Assembly (NCBI RefSeq): GCF_900141905.1 | Contig: NZ_FQZF01000011.1 | Coordinates: forward strand, 1-64,000 | Direction of reading: 5' to 3' | Length of the DNA stretch: 64,000 nt | Source of the DNA: Muricoccus roseus | Lineage (GTDB): Bacteria; Pseudomonadota; Alphaproteobacteria; Acetobacterales; Acetobacteraceae | Part shown: piece after piece, positions 45,293 through 54,683 of the stretch | Numbering within the stretch: position 1 is the first letter of the stretch | Layout of the letters: the number at the start of each line of letters is the position of its first letter | Program-made: the position numbers and the translations under genes | The notes under the pieces: generated by a model | What the model was told of the DNA's origin: nothing | The model's database searches: none | Seen by the model: only the letters and a program-made list of their open reading frames with translations

Positions 45293-45304
45293 CTCGGAAA
45301 TGAA

Positions 45305-45339
45305 AAGGGCCCCCGGCATTCCGCCGGAGGCCCTTTTTT
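45305..45339. terminator. Rho-independent terminator between convergent genes
   Basis: A 13-bp stem with one mismatch (arms begin AAGGGCC and end GGCCCTT) and a 5-nt loop, followed by TTTTTTG on the plus strand and preceded by AAAA. It can stop transcription from the radical SAM gene and, in reverse, from the binding-protein gene. Confidence 0.85.
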
Positions 45340-45387
45340 GTGAGGTGTCACGAGGGGGGGGACGCGCCCTCCCCGTCGCCGGTCGGG

Positions 45388-46986
45388 CTACTGCCCCACC
45401 CGCACGTAGCGCAGCGGGAAGTAGTTGTCGGCCATCTGCTGCAGCGTGATGTTGTTGCGTGCCGCCCAGACCACGACCTGCTGGTGCAGCGGGATGTGGC
45501 CCACCTCGTCCGCGTGCAGCCGCATCGCCTCGTTGATGAGTTGCTGGCGCTTCGCGGCATCGGTCTCCACCGCGATCTGGTTCGTCAGCTCGTCGAAGCG
45601 CGCATTGCTCCAGCCGCCCGAGTTGAACACTCCGCGCGATCCGCCCCGCGTGCCCATGATGTTGTAGAGCGTGTTGTGGGCGTCATAGGTCGTGGGCGTC
45701 CAGCCGAGCAGGTAGAAGCTCGTCTGGTAGCGCGGCGCCAGGATCTCGGCGAAGTAGCGCGCGCGGGTCTGCGCGTTGAGCGTCACCCGCACCCCGATGC
45801 GCGCCAGCATGGAAACGACGGCGGTGCAGATCGCCTCGTCATTCACGTAGCGGTCGTTCGGGCAGTCCATCGTCACGCCGAAGCCGTTGGGGTAGCCGGC
45901 CTCCGCCAGCAGGCGCCTCGCGGCGTCCAAATTCGGCCGGACCACCTGGTCGGCGGCCTCGGACCAGCCATTCACGCCAGGCCCGATCATCAGGCCCGTG
46001 GGGCGCGACTGGCCGCGCATGATGCGGGCCTTGATCGCCTCCAGGTCGATCGCCTGCTGGAAGGCGCGGCGCACGCGCACGTCGCGGAAGGGGTTCTTAC
46101 CCTTCACGTCCGACTTCAGCAGCTCGTCCCGCACCTGGTCCATGCCGAGGAAGACGGTGCGCAGCTCGGCCTGCTGGTGGATCCGCACATTGCCCGAGCG
46201 GCCGAGGCGGTCCGTATCCTGCGGCGGCACGGTGTAGATCATGTCCACCTCGCCCGAGAGGAGCGCGGCCACGCGGGTGGCGTCATTCCCGATGACGTTG
46301 AAGACCACCTCGTCCAGATTGTGCTCCGGCTTGTCCCACCAGTTCGGGTTCGGGCGCAGCACGGTGCGGCGATCGGGTTCGCGGCTGGCCAGCATGAAGG
46401 GGCCGGTGCCGTTCGCGTTGCGGGTGGCGAAGTTCTCCTGGCCCGTGGTCAGGTCCACCGCCTGGGTGGCGTTGTTCGCCTCAGCCCAGCGCTTAGACAT
46501 CATCGCCCAGGTGGTGATCTCCTCCAGGAAGATCGGATCGGGGGCGTGCGTCTCGAACTCGACCGTGAAGTCGTCGATCTTGCGCACCTCCTTCACCGAG
46601 GAGAGCACAGAGGTGAGGTTCGAGCCCTGGGCGCGCACGCGCTGGGCGCTGAAGATCACGTCATCGGCGGTGAAGGGCGAGCCGTCATGGAACTTCACCC
46701 CCTGGCGCAGATTGAGGCGCCACACGGTGGGCGAGGGCTGCGACCAGGAGGTGGCGAGCGCCGGCTCGACCTTCAGCTCACGGTTCCGGCGGACCAGCGG
46801 CTCGTAGATGTTCTGCGTGAAGGAGAGGAGGAAGGTCTCGTTCCGCGCATAGGGGTCCATCGAGTTGACGTCGCCGTCATTCGCCCAGCGGAAGGTGGCG
46901 GCCTCGGCGCTCCCTGCCCCGAAGCCGGCCCCGAACCCTGCCCCGAGCATCAGCGCCGCGGCGCCGGCGAGTAGAAGTCGTCGCAT
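45388..46986 (-). CDS. ABC transporter substrate-binding protein, family 5 (DppA/OppA type)
   Basis: About 532 residues. A Sec signal (MRRLLLAGAAALMLGAGFG, ending SAEAA) leads into TFRWANDGDVNSMDPYARN, FHDGSPFTADDVIFS and LLAEAGYPNGFGVTMDCP, typical of peptide/opine/nickel-type receptors. ATG 46986 is chosen because it gives a clean signal peptide; another in-frame start is six codons upstream. It is similar in layout to the island protein at 14891-16474, so the two are paralogues. No permease or ATPase genes are adjacent. The ligand is unknown. Confidence 0.9.
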   Translation of the reverse strand: MRRLLLAGAAALMLGAGFGAGFGAGSAEAATFRWANDGDVNSMDPYARNETFLLSFTQNIYEPLVRRNRELKVEPALATSWSQPSPTVWRLNLRQGVKFHDGSPFTADDVIFSAQRVRAQGSNLTSVLSSVKEVRKIDDFTVEFETHAPDPIFLEEITTWAMMSKRWAEANNATQAVDLTTGQENFATRNANGTGPFMLASREPDRRTVLRPNPNWWDKPEHNLDEVVFNVIGNDATRVAALLSGEVDMIYTVPPQDTDRLGRSGNVRIHQQAELRTVFLGMDQVRDELLKSDVKGKNPFRDVRVRRAFQQAIDLEAIKARIMRGQSRPTGLMIGPGVNGWSEAADQVVRPNLDAARRLLAEAGYPNGFGVTMDCPNDRYVNDEAICTAVVSMLARIGVRVTLNAQTRARYFAEILAPRYQTSFYLLGWTPTTYDAHNTLYNIMGTRGGSRGVFNSGGWSNARFDELTNQIAVETDAAKRQQLINEAMRLHADEVGHIPLHQQVVVWAARNNITLQQMADNYFPLRYVRVGQ

Positions 46987-47045
46987 TCCCTGGTCTCCCC
47001 GCATGGAATCTGAGGGGAGGCTAGGCGGGCGGCACGGAAATGGAA

Positions 47046-47067
47046 ACGGGGGCCGAAGGGCCCCCGT
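47046..47067 (-). terminator. Terminator of the atp operon
   Basis: On the minus strand, ACGGGGGCC and GGCCCCCGT form a 9-bp stem with a 4-nt loop, followed by TTTCCATTT. It lies 28 bp after the atpF stop. Confidence 0.65.
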
Positions 47068-47094
47068 CCAACATTCGTCCGCGCGAAGGAAGGA

Positions 47095-47601
47095 TCAGGC
47101 GGCGCGCAGCGCGCGGGGCAGGTCGGCCACAGCCTTGTCGATCATCGCCGCATCCGCCTCGGCGGTCAGCTTCTCCGCGATCACGCTCCGCGCGGCGGCG
47201 GCGGCGATCTCGGTGGCGGCCTGCCGGACCTCGGCCAGGGCGCTGGCCTCGGCCGCGGCGATCCGGTCCATCGCCATACGCTCCCGACGGGCGGCGTTCG
47301 CCTCGGCCTCGGCCGTGGCGGCGGTGGCCACGCGGTCGGCCTCGGCCCGGGCGCGGGCGATCATCGCCTCGGCCTCCTGCACGGCCTGGGCGCGCTCGGC
47401 CTCGGCCTGCTTGCGCATGGCCTCGGCCTCCTCACGCAGGCGGGTCGCCTCGGCGAGCTGGGCGCGGACCTGGGCGCCGCGGGCGTCCAGCAGGCCACCC
47501 AGCTTCGACCAGATCATCCGCCCGAGCAGGAGGATGAAGAGGATGAAGGAGACAGCGACCCAGAACTTCGGGTCCAGCCAGAAATGCTCGTAGTGATGCA
47601 T
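47095..47601 (-). CDS. atpF: ATP synthase Fo subunit b
   Basis: About 168 residues. One N-terminal membrane helix (FWVAVSFILFILLLGRMIW) is followed by a long, charged, Ala/Glu-rich coiled coil, which forms half of the peripheral stalk holding F1. ATG 47601 begins right at the family start and lies 11 bp after the b' stop. It closes the I-a-c-b'-b operon. The paired b and b' genes are typical of alphaproteobacteria and photosynthetic bacteria. F1 genes are not in this window. Confidence 0.93.
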   Translation of the reverse strand: MHHYEHFWLDPKFWVAVSFILFILLLGRMIWSKLGGLLDARGAQVRAQLAEATRLREEAEAMRKQAEAERAQAVQEAEAMIARARAEADRVATAATAEAEANAARRERMAMDRIAAAEASALAEVRQAATEIAAAAARSVIAEKLTAEADAAMIDKAVADLPRALRAA

Positions 47602-47612
47602 GGCGCGCCCCC

Positions 47613-48368
47613 TCAGCCGGCTGTCTTGAGGTTACGGGCCGCCAGCTCTCGCTGGACGGCGGCCGCGACCGCCGCCTCGTCCGTCAGGCCGGACAGGCGC
47701 TGCACCAGGGCCCCGGTCGCGTCGGTCGCCACTTCGCGCAGCGCGCCCATGGCGGCGTCGCGCGCGGCGCCGATGCGGGCCTCGGCCTCGGCGATCTGCT
47801 TGTTCAGGCGCTCGGCCAGCGCTTCGGCGCGGGCCGAGGATTCGGCCTGGGCGGCCTGCACGGCGGCGGCGACCGAGGCCTGGGCCTCGGCACGGGCGCG
47901 GGCCGTGCTGTCGCGGCGGCCGGCCTCGGCGGCCTCGGCCTCGGCGCGGGCGTCACGCGCCGCGTCCAGGTCGGCCGCGATGCGGGCACGCCGGTTCTCC
48001 AGCACCTCCGCCACGGGCGGCAGAAGGAACTGGTAGCAAAGGAAGACGAGCAGCCCGAAGATGACGAACAGCCACACCACCTGGGAGACCATCAGGGGGT
48101 TGCTGAAGTCGAGCTGCGGCATGCCGCCGGCATCCGCCGCGTCGCGCGCGGCGTGCTGGTACTCGGCAGCCGTGCGGTTCGCCTCGCGTACCGCGCGGGT
48201 GCGGTCGCTGTCCGCCTGCACGGCGACGCTCTCGCCCTGCTGGCCCGGCAGGGGCGCGGTGGTCTGCACCGGGCCGGTCGGCGCCGGGGCCGTAACGTGC
48301 TGGGCGAGCGCGGCGGGCGCCTGCGAAAGCAGGGCAGCCAGCGCCATCGCGTGCAGAAGGCGGATCAT
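47613..48368 (-). CDS. ATP synthase Fo subunit b' with extended N-terminus
   Basis: About 251 residues, roughly 60-90 longer than most b' subunits. The extra N-terminus starts with a signal-peptide-like stretch (MIRLLHAMALAALLSQAPAALAQ) and a Thr/Pro/Ala-rich segment of about 50 residues. The real membrane helix (VVWLFVIFGLLVFLCYQFLL) then appears near residue 95, followed by PVAEVLENRRARIAADLDAA and the stalk coiled coil. If the signal is cleaved, a periplasmic tail would precede the helix. No internal start removes the extension cleanly. It pairs with b in the peripheral stalk. Confidence 0.88.
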   Translation of the reverse strand: MIRLLHAMALAALLSQAPAALAQHVTAPAPTGPVQTTAPLPGQQGESVAVQADSDRTRAVREANRTAAEYQHAARDAADAGGMPQLDFSNPLMVSQVVWLFVIFGLLVFLCYQFLLPPVAEVLENRRARIAADLDAARDARAEAEAAEAGRRDSTARARAEAQASVAAAVQAAQAESSARAEALAERLNKQIAEAEARIGAARDAAMGALREVATDATGALVQRLSGLTDEAAVAAAVQRELAARNLKTAG

Positions 48369-48428
48369 GCGGTCTCCGTCCCGCGGCGGACGGCCAGGGC
48401 GATCACCCCGGCCGCGCCACGGACCCGA

Positions 48429-48668
48429 TCAGGCGAAGAGGATCAGGAAGGCGATCAGCAGCGCGAAGAGCGCGACGGCTTCCGTGAGGGCGAAGCCGAG
48501 AATGCCGATCGGGAACACGGTGTCGCGGGCCGACGGGTTGCGGGCAACCGACGAGATCAGCGTCGAGAAGATGTTGCCGAGGGCGAGGCCCACGCCGAAC
48601 AGAGCGAAGACGGCGATGCCGGCGCCGAGCGCCTTAAAGGCGCCGAGATAGGCGGCAGGATCGTTCAT
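48429..48668 (-). CDS. atpE: ATP synthase Fo subunit c
   Basis: About 79 residues forming two membrane helices around the polar loop ARNPSARD. The proton-binding carboxylate is Glu63 in [11 protein letters not shown]. The first helix keeps a small-residue motif ([19 protein letters not shown]), needed for packing in the c-ring. The lack of the usual sodium-binding residues around Glu63 suggests proton rather than sodium use. It lies between the a and b' genes. Confidence 0.95.
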   Translation of the reverse strand: MNDPAAYLGAFKALGAGIAVFALFGVGLALGNIFSTLISSVARNPSARDTVFPIGILGFALTEAVALFALLIAFLILFA

Positions 48669-48716
48669 CGGAGGACTCTTCCTTGTTGAGCGGTTGGAGG
48701 TGGTTGCCGGCGCGGC

Positions 48717-49472
48717 TTAGTGCAGATGCACCGCGTCGTGCAGGTAGATGCATGTCAGGATCGCGAACACATAGGCCTGCAGGAAGGCCACCAGGATCTC
48801 GAACCCGACGAGCAGCACGTTGACGGAGAGCGGCAGGAGCGCGGCCACCGGCCCGATCATGCCAAGCCCACCGAGAAGGACGACGAAGGTCGCGAAGACC
48901 TTCAGCAGCACGTGCCCCGCCACCATGTTGGCGAAGAGACGCACGGAAAGGCTGACCGGGCGGGAGAGGTAGGACACCAGCTCCACCGGCACGATGATGG
49001 GCGCGAGCCAGAGCGGCGCGCCCTCGGGGAAGAAGTAGCCGAAGAACTTCTTCCCGTGCAGCACCAGCGCCACGATGGTGGTCACGAAGAACACGGTGGC
49101 GGCGAGGCCGAGCGTGACCGCGATGTGGCTGGTGTAGGTGAAGGCGTAGGGGAACAGGCCGATCAGGTTCCCGAACAGCACGAACATGAACAGGGCGAAG
49201 ACGAAGGGGAAGTACTTCCGCCCCTCATGCCCCACCTGCCCGGTTACGAGGTTCTCGATGAACTCGTAGAACATCTCGGCCGCGGACTGGAAACGGCCCG
49301 GAACCAGGGCGCGCTTGCGGATGCCGAACAGCATCAGCGCCGTCACCAGGCCCACGGCCAGCAGCATATGTGCATTGGACTGGGAGAAGCCCACCGCCCG
49401 GCCGACCGGGCCCAGGACCGGGATCAGCTCGAACTGGCTCAGCGCGTCGATCGTCTTGCCTTCGGCGGCCAC
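48717..49472 (-). CDS. atpB: ATP synthase Fo subunit a
   Basis: About 251 residues with five or six membrane helices. The essential proton-path arginine is Arg178 in SVRLFANMVAGHVLL, and FFGNLIGLFPYAFT-like and LVAFLQAYVFAILTCIYL segments are typical. It forms the two half channels beside the c-ring. ATG 49472 gives the usual alphaproteobacterial start (MAAEGKTIDALSQFEL). It lies 31 bp after atpI and 48 bp before atpE in one operon. Confidence 0.95.
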   Translation of the reverse strand: MAAEGKTIDALSQFELIPVLGPVGRAVGFSQSNAHMLLAVGLVTALMLFGIRKRALVPGRFQSAAEMFYEFIENLVTGQVGHEGRKYFPFVFALFMFVLFGNLIGLFPYAFTYTSHIAVTLGLAATVFFVTTIVALVLHGKKFFGYFFPEGAPLWLAPIIVPVELVSYLSRPVSLSVRLFANMVAGHVLLKVFATFVVLLGGLGMIGPVAALLPLSVNVLLVGFEILVAFLQAYVFAILTCIYLHDAVHLH

Positions 49473-49503
49473 GTCTCGGTCCTTTATCCCCGGGTGGGGG
49501 CGA

Positions 49504-49800
49504 TCACGGTCGGGTACCGGGCCGGGGCATGAACAGCCGGTAGATGTTCAGCACCCCTGCGGCACCGCCCACCACGAAGAAAACCAGGAAGAGCCAGGGG
49601 AACGTCCCGAGCCAGCGGTCGAGCCCAAAGCCCAGCGCCGCGCCCACAACAAGCGCCGACACCACCTCGACCCCCGCGCGGAAGCCAATGCCCCACGGGC
49701 CTGTCGGCAGCGCCCCCTTGCCCTGATCGGGCTTGGGATCCAGGCCCTGCTGGGTCCTGGCCTGCCGCAGTCGGTCGTCGAAGCCGTCCCGGTGTTCCAC
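49504..49800 (-). CDS. atpI: AtpZ/AtpI family protein
   Basis: About 98 residues. A charged N-terminus is followed by two membrane helices (VEVVSALVVGAALGFGLDRW and FPWLFLVFFVVGGAAGVLNI), the pattern of AtpI/AtpZ proteins, which assist c-ring assembly or Mg transport. It opens the atp operon, as expected in alphaproteobacteria. ATG 49800 is favoured over upstream in-frame starts because family similarity begins there. The operon promoter should lie in 49801-49945, but I could not define its boxes. Confidence 0.88.
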   Translation of the reverse strand: MEHRDGFDDRLRQARTQQGLDPKPDQGKGALPTGPWGIGFRAGVEVVSALVVGAALGFGLDRWLGTFPWLFLVFFVVGGAAGVLNIYRLFMPRPGTRP

Positions 49801-49945
49801 TTCGCTCCTCCGCGGTCATCCCCCGGAAGGCAGGGGGTCCCTAAATTGGCGTCCATGTGGTGTCAAGCACGTGCCGCATTGCAACGCACGGTTCCATGCG
49901 CCTGTTGCGGCCTTCTTTCGCCCAGGCTTTCGCCCAGCCGCCGTC

Positions 49946-51814
49946 TCAGCCTCCGATAAACCCGCCGGACTGCCGTGCCCAGAGGCGGGAATAGGCCTCG
50001 CCTCGGGCCAGCAGCTCCGCATGGGTGCCGCTCTCAGCCACCCGTCCCTCCTCCAGCACCACCAGCCGGTCGAGATTGGCGATGGTCGAAAGCCGGTGGG
50101 CGATGGCGATCACCGTCTTGCCCTGCATCAGCGTGGTGAGCTGCTCCTGGATCACCGCCTCCACCTCCGAGTCGAGGGCGCTGGTCGCCTCGTCCAGGAT
50201 GAGGATGGGCGCGTCCTTCAGCAGCACCCGGGCAATGGCCACCCGCTGCCGCTGCCCGCCCGAGAGCTTCACCCCCCGCTCCCCGGCATGCGCGTCATAG
50301 CCACGGCGGCCCCGCCAGTCCGAAAGCCCCTCGATGAAGTCGGCCGCCGCCGCCCGGCGGGCCGCCTCCTCCACCTCGGCATCCGTCGCATCCGGGCGGC
50401 CGAAGCGGATGTTGTCCCGGATGGAACGGTGCAGCAGGGCCGTGTCCTGGGTGACCATCCCGATCGCGGCCCGCAGGCTTTCCTGCGTCACCCCGGCGAT
50501 ATCCTGGCCGTCGATGGTGATGCGGCCGGATTCGGGGTGGAAGAAGCGCAGCAACAGGTTCACCGCCGTGGTCTTGCCAGCCCCGGAATGGCCCACCAGC
50601 CCCACCCGCTCCCCCGGGGCGATGTCCAGGTCGAAGCCGTCCAGCACCGCGCTGCCCTCCCGGCCATAGCCGAAGCGGACCCTCTCGAAGCTGATGGCGC
50701 CCCGGGGCACGGCCAGCGGCCTGGCCCCCGGCGGGTCCGGCTCGGTGGGCGGGGCCGCGATGGTCCGCATCGCTTCCTGCACCACGCCGATATTCTCGAA
50801 GATCCCGGCCACGTTGAAGGCAACCCAGCCGGAGATGTTGGCGATCTGCCAGGCCATGGGCAGGGCGGTCGCCACCGCCGCCGCCTCGATCCGCCCCTGC
50901 ATCCACAGGCCGATCGCCACCGCCGCCATGGAAACCAGAAGCACCGCATTCAGGGTGGAAAGGAGCAGCGCGTTGAGCGTGACCATCCGCGTCTGGTCCT
51001 GGAAGGCACGGGTGAGGCCCATCACCCCTTCCTGCGTGAACGCGTCCTCCCGCTCCGCCCGGGCGAAGAGCTTGATGGAGAGGATGTTCGTGTAGGCATC
51101 GACGATCCGCCCCGTCAGCAGGCTCCGCTGCTCCGAGGCCGCGCGGGAGCGGTCCCGCATCCGCGGCACCACGAAACGGAGCAGGGCGGCATAGGCGGCG
51201 AACCAGACGAGGATCGGCATCGCCAGCCGCCAGTCGGCACTGGCCAGCCACAGCACCGCGCTGCTGCCATAGACCAGGATGTACCAGACCGCCGTCACGG
51301 ACTGGACCACCGATTCCCGCAGCGCGGGCCCCGCCTGCATCACCCGGTTGGCAATCCGCCCAGCAAAGTCCTCCTGGAAGAACGGCCAGCCCTGGCGCGA
51401 GACCAACCGATGCGACTGCCAGCGGATCAGGCTCGTGAAGCCGGGATTGATCCCCTGATTCACCACGAGGTTCTGCGCCAGGATGGTCGCCGGCCGGGCG
51501 ATCAGCAGCACGGCCGCCATGGTCATCAGGCCGCCCCCGGCCTCCGCCCAGAGCGCGCCAGGCTCATGCCGCCCCAGCAGCGACACCACCCGCCCGATGA
51601 AGACCGGGATCAGCGCATCCAGCACCGCCACGAGAAAGCCGGTGACGAAAACCGCGACGACCAGCAGCTTCGCCTGCCGGGCGAAGTGCCAATAGAAGCC
51701 GATCAGCCCGGGGGGCGGCGGCGCCTCCGGCACCGGCACGCCCAGCAGCCGCGCGGCCCGCGCGCCCGGCGGCGCAACCGGGTCGATAAAGGACTCGAAG
51801 AGGCGGAAGGGCAT
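49946..51814 (-). CDS. ABC transporter, fused permease/ATP-binding protein (exporter type)
   Basis: About 622 residues. An N-terminal six-helix membrane domain (from about residue 40, for example VVAVFVTGFLVAVLDALIPV) is followed by a nucleotide-binding domain. Walker A is GHSGAGKTT near 410, the signature LSGGQRQRVAIAR near 517 and Walker B ILILDEATSALD near 540. It is a half-transporter acting as a homodimer in the inner membrane, like MsbA or multidrug/lipid exporters. The substrate is unknown. It is a single gene; the dispersed repeat at 51881-52119 lies just upstream of its start. Confidence 0.9.
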   Translation of the reverse strand: MPFRLFESFIDPVAPPGARAARLLGVPVPEAPPPPGLIGFYWHFARQAKLLVVAVFVTGFLVAVLDALIPVFIGRVVSLLGRHEPGALWAEAGGGLMTMAAVLLIARPATILAQNLVVNQGINPGFTSLIRWQSHRLVSRQGWPFFQEDFAGRIANRVMQAGPALRESVVQSVTAVWYILVYGSSAVLWLASADWRLAMPILVWFAAYAALLRFVVPRMRDRSRAASEQRSLLTGRIVDAYTNILSIKLFARAEREDAFTQEGVMGLTRAFQDQTRMVTLNALLLSTLNAVLLVSMAAVAIGLWMQGRIEAAAVATALPMAWQIANISGWVAFNVAGIFENIGVVQEAMRTIAAPPTEPDPPGARPLAVPRGAISFERVRFGYGREGSAVLDGFDLDIAPGERVGLVGHSGAGKTTAVNLLLRFFHPESGRITIDGQDIAGVTQESLRAAIGMVTQDTALLHRSIRDNIRFGRPDATDAEVEEAARRAAAADFIEGLSDWRGRRGYDAHAGERGVKLSGGQRQRVAIARVLLKDAPILILDEATSALDSEVEAVIQEQLTTLMQGKTVIAIAHRLSTIANLDRLVVLEEGRVAESGTHAELLARGEAYSRLWARQSGGFIGG

Positions 51815-51880
51815 GGCGGGGATGTAGTCCCGCCCCGCTCCGGCTGATAGCGCGCGGTGGGGAATCCGTTCTGGGCTGGT

Positions 51881-52119
51881 GGTCTGTCCTGGGGAGAGGA
51901 AGAAGGAATTCTTCCTCTCCCCAGACCCCTCACCATCATCTTTTTCTCCGAGTTGGAATCACTCGGCTGACGGTGCGCCTGAGGTCTAGGACCTCAGGCG
52001 ACTGCAAAGGCAGGATCAATCCCCTTCAACCCGAGACCCCGCCGATCATCGTATCCACGGCGGTCAGACGGGGTTCCAAGGGCCTCAGGCCCTTGGCGGG
52101 TGGAGGGCGGAGCCCTCCG
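51881..52119. repeat. Structured dispersed intergenic repeat, copy 1
   Basis: About 239 bp, homologous in inverted orientation to 60974-61211. It holds perfect hairpins at 51891-51922 (14-bp arms GGGGAGAGGAAGAA), 51976-52000 (11-bp arms CGCCTGAGGTC), 52076-52096 (9-bp arms CCAAGGGCC) and 52102-52118 (7-bp arms GGAGGGC). A longer pairing lies between ACCCCG near 52035 and CGGGGT near 52070. It begins just after the nrdJ stop. Stems are conserved between copies by paired changes. Confidence 0.8.
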
Positions 52120-52126
52120 TCACCCC

Positions 52127-54658
52127 TCAGATCGGGCAGACCCCGCTCGCGCATTGCAGATGCGCCCAGTCCACGGCTTCCCGCACCGCGCCGTCATGGA
52201 TGCCTTCCACGATGGCGGCGAAGCGGCCGGCGGAGACCTCCTCCTCCGGCAGGTATTCGTAGCCCAGTTCCGAATCCGGCCGGCTCGGCAGGACGGAGCA
52301 GCAGCGCACGCGCGGCTGTTCGTCCCGCAGGGTGGCGCGGAAGGCTTCCAGGTCCACGCGGTCGGTATAGACCTTCAGCGTGTAGCTCACCTGGTTGCCC
52401 TGGTGCTCGCCGATCCAGTGCCGCTCCAGCAGGCGCAGCCAGGCATATTGCTCGCCCGGGCTGGCTTCCGGCGCCGTCACCAGCTTCGCGCCCAGGCCGA
52501 GCCGCAGTGCCAGCGGCACGGTGGGGAAGCCCACGATGCTCATGCCGGGGAAGCTCCGCAGCGTGCGGATGGGGTAGCCCCGCGCCTCGTATTCGGCCAG
52601 CAGCGGGTCGGAGCCAGACAGCCACTGCCCCGTCTCCTCGTCCTTGCCGCCCTTGAACTGCACCCAGCGCAGATATTGCCGCCGCGCCGGCAGGTGCGCG
52701 CCTTCGGTCAGCCCGAACAGCTTGCTGGTGGTGCCGGCCGGCTTCACCGTCGTCACCGTCACCGGCCGCGCCATGCCGAGGCTGGCGGAATAGGCCTCCG
52801 CCTCTTCCTTCGCCGCCTCGGAAAGCCGGGCGAGCGCCTGCCAGAAGGGGCCGGAGCGCGCCTCGTCCAGCAGGTCGTGGAAGCCCAGGCCGAAGCGCAT
52901 CCAGGCCCATTCATGCAGGCCGGTGGGACCGATGCCGATGCGGTTGGTGCGCGCGACCTCCTCTCCGTAGAGGGCGTCCATCCGGTTCGCGCGGATCAGG
53001 AAACGCACGCCCAGCCGCACGCTGTCCTCCACCCGCTCATCCCACAGGGCGGCGGTATCGGCCGGCACCTCGCCGGGGGCGAAGCTGTCCAGATCGGTGG
53101 GGCAGGCCAGCAGCGGCGCGAAATCGGCGATGACGCAGTAGCCGCCCGTCACATGCAGCGTGATCTCGCCGCAGGGATTGGTGGTGACGGGGAAGCGCGC
53201 CTCGGAGGCCCGGCGAGACGCCTCGGCCAGCAGCCCGGCCGCGTGGTCCACCCGGTAGCGGGCGCTGCGGAAGTCGCGCCCATCCTCATGCACCGGCTTC
53301 TCCCAGGCGCTGCCGGTGCGGTGGTCCTCCAGCCGGTCGCCATTGATGAAGCCGGGCTCGCCGTTGATGTAGGCGCAGCGCGTCACCTCGGCGAAGACCG
53401 CCTGGGCATGGGCGGTCAGCGGGTCCTCCGTGCCTTCGGGAGCGCGGACGCGGGCCCAGAACTCGGCATCCACCATCACGGAGTTGTTCGCGGTCCAGAG
53501 CCCGCCCTCGGACTTGGCGCGCACGAAGCGCAGCACGCCCGGGTCCCGCCAGGACTTGGTGGCCATGCGCGCGGCCCGCCGCGCCCCGCCCACCTGCACC
53601 TCGACCGAGAGATAGTGGTCCACCAGCAGCGCCTGCTCCCAGGGCTGCAGCGCCTCGCCCGCCGGGTCGCGGTCCCGCGCCGGCACCAGCACATGTCGGC
53701 GGATGTTCAGCAGCCCGCGCAGCAGCGAAACCGGGCCGGAGGACGGCCGGCCCTGCATGCCCCTGATCGGGCTCCCCGCGGGCCGGATGGCCGAGAGATC
53801 GACCACCAGCGTCTCGCCCCGCGCACCCGCGAAGGCCATGGACTCCAGCTGCTCGACCGCCTTGGCCCAGCCCTCCCGGCTGTCCTCCACCCGGTGGATC
53901 ACCGCGCCTTCGGGCAGGCCGTCCAGGTCGCTCGCCAGCTCCTGCGTGAGAAAGCCGCGCACCCGCGCCTCGGCCTCCGCGTCGAAGCCGGCCTCATCCG
54001 TGCCCCAGGGCAGGATGCCCATCTCGATCCCGAAGCGCCGCAGCCCGTCCCGCCCCCGGGGATAGTCGGCATGGGCGGGGTCCAGATGCAGCAGCAGCGC
54101 CGGCGCCTGGCTCCAATCCACCAGGCACAGCTCGTCGTCATAGGCCCGGCCGACGCCGGAGCCGTTGAGCAGAAGGTAGAACTCCGCGAAGGAGGCGATG
54201 GCGGTCGCGCAGTTCGTGAACACCTCCATGTTCCGCCCGGCCTGCCCGGCATCGCCATGCTGCAGGTGCCGGCCGGAGGTCAGCAGCGCCCCGGTCGCGA
54301 TCGCATTGCGTAGCCGCGCCCCCTCCAGCGCGTCAGGCACGGGCGCCAGGGCCATGTTGCCGGTGGCCACCCGGTCCGCCACGCGGCCGAAATCCTCGCC
54401 ATCCTCCGGCCGGAACACGGTGCGGCGGCCCACCGCCACGCCCATACCCTCGTCCAGCGGCCGGCCCGGCAGCGGCGCCTCGCCAAAGCCGCCTCCAGGG
54501 AGGGCGCGGGCCCGCCGGAGCGTGGCCGAAACATCGGAATGGGGGTGGAAGCCGTCCATCGGCACGCTCCGCATCTGCATCAGGAATGGCGCCGGGCGGC
54601 CCGGATCACCGGCCCGCTCGCCTCGGAGCCTCGCGAATCGGCTCCCGGTGAACACCAT
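52127..54658 (-). CDS. nrdJ: Adenosylcobalamin-dependent (class II) ribonucleotide reductase
   Basis: About 843 residues. It reduces ribonucleotides to deoxyribonucleotides with a radical made from coenzyme B12, so it needs no oxygen and no small subunit. Visible landmarks are NMEVFTNCATA with an active-site Cys, NNSVMVDAEF, the NPCGEI catalytic motif near residue 490, VKPAGTTSKLFGLTEGAHLP, and a C-terminal C-x4-C pair (CASGVC) that re-reduces the active site. ATG 54658 is preferred over a TTG five codons upstream. No cobalamin riboswitch is seen, but a possible NrdR box lies 26 bp upstream. It ends directly against the dispersed repeat. Confidence 0.92.
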   Translation of the reverse strand: MVFTGSRFARLRGERAGDPGRPAPFLMQMRSVPMDGFHPHSDVSATLRRARALPGGGFGEAPLPGRPLDEGMGVAVGRRTVFRPEDGEDFGRVADRVATGNMALAPVPDALEGARLRNAIATGALLTSGRHLQHGDAGQAGRNMEVFTNCATAIASFAEFYLLLNGSGVGRAYDDELCLVDWSQAPALLLHLDPAHADYPRGRDGLRRFGIEMGILPWGTDEAGFDAEAEARVRGFLTQELASDLDGLPEGAVIHRVEDSREGWAKAVEQLESMAFAGARGETLVVDLSAIRPAGSPIRGMQGRPSSGPVSLLRGLLNIRRHVLVPARDRDPAGEALQPWEQALLVDHYLSVEVQVGGARRAARMATKSWRDPGVLRFVRAKSEGGLWTANNSVMVDAEFWARVRAPEGTEDPLTAHAQAVFAEVTRCAYINGEPGFINGDRLEDHRTGSAWEKPVHEDGRDFRSARYRVDHAAGLLAEASRRASEARFPVTTNPCGEITLHVTGGYCVIADFAPLLACPTDLDSFAPGEVPADTAALWDERVEDSVRLGVRFLIRANRMDALYGEEVARTNRIGIGPTGLHEWAWMRFGLGFHDLLDEARSGPFWQALARLSEAAKEEAEAYSASLGMARPVTVTTVKPAGTTSKLFGLTEGAHLPARRQYLRWVQFKGGKDEETGQWLSGSDPLLAEYEARGYPIRTLRSFPGMSIVGFPTVPLALRLGLGAKLVTAPEASPGEQYAWLRLLERHWIGEHQGNQVSYTLKVYTDRVDLEAFRATLRDEQPRVRCCSVLPSRPDSELGYEYLPEEEVSAGRFAAIVEGIHDGAVREAVDWAHLQCASGVCPI

Positions 54659-54683
54659 ATCTCGTGTCACCAACGCCCGTAAT

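Noticed and set aside
49733-51847. 704-codon plus-strand open frame opposite the ABC exporter
   Set aside because: It is antisense to a gene with complete Walker A, signature and Walker B motifs, and its composition is His/Arg-rich noise.
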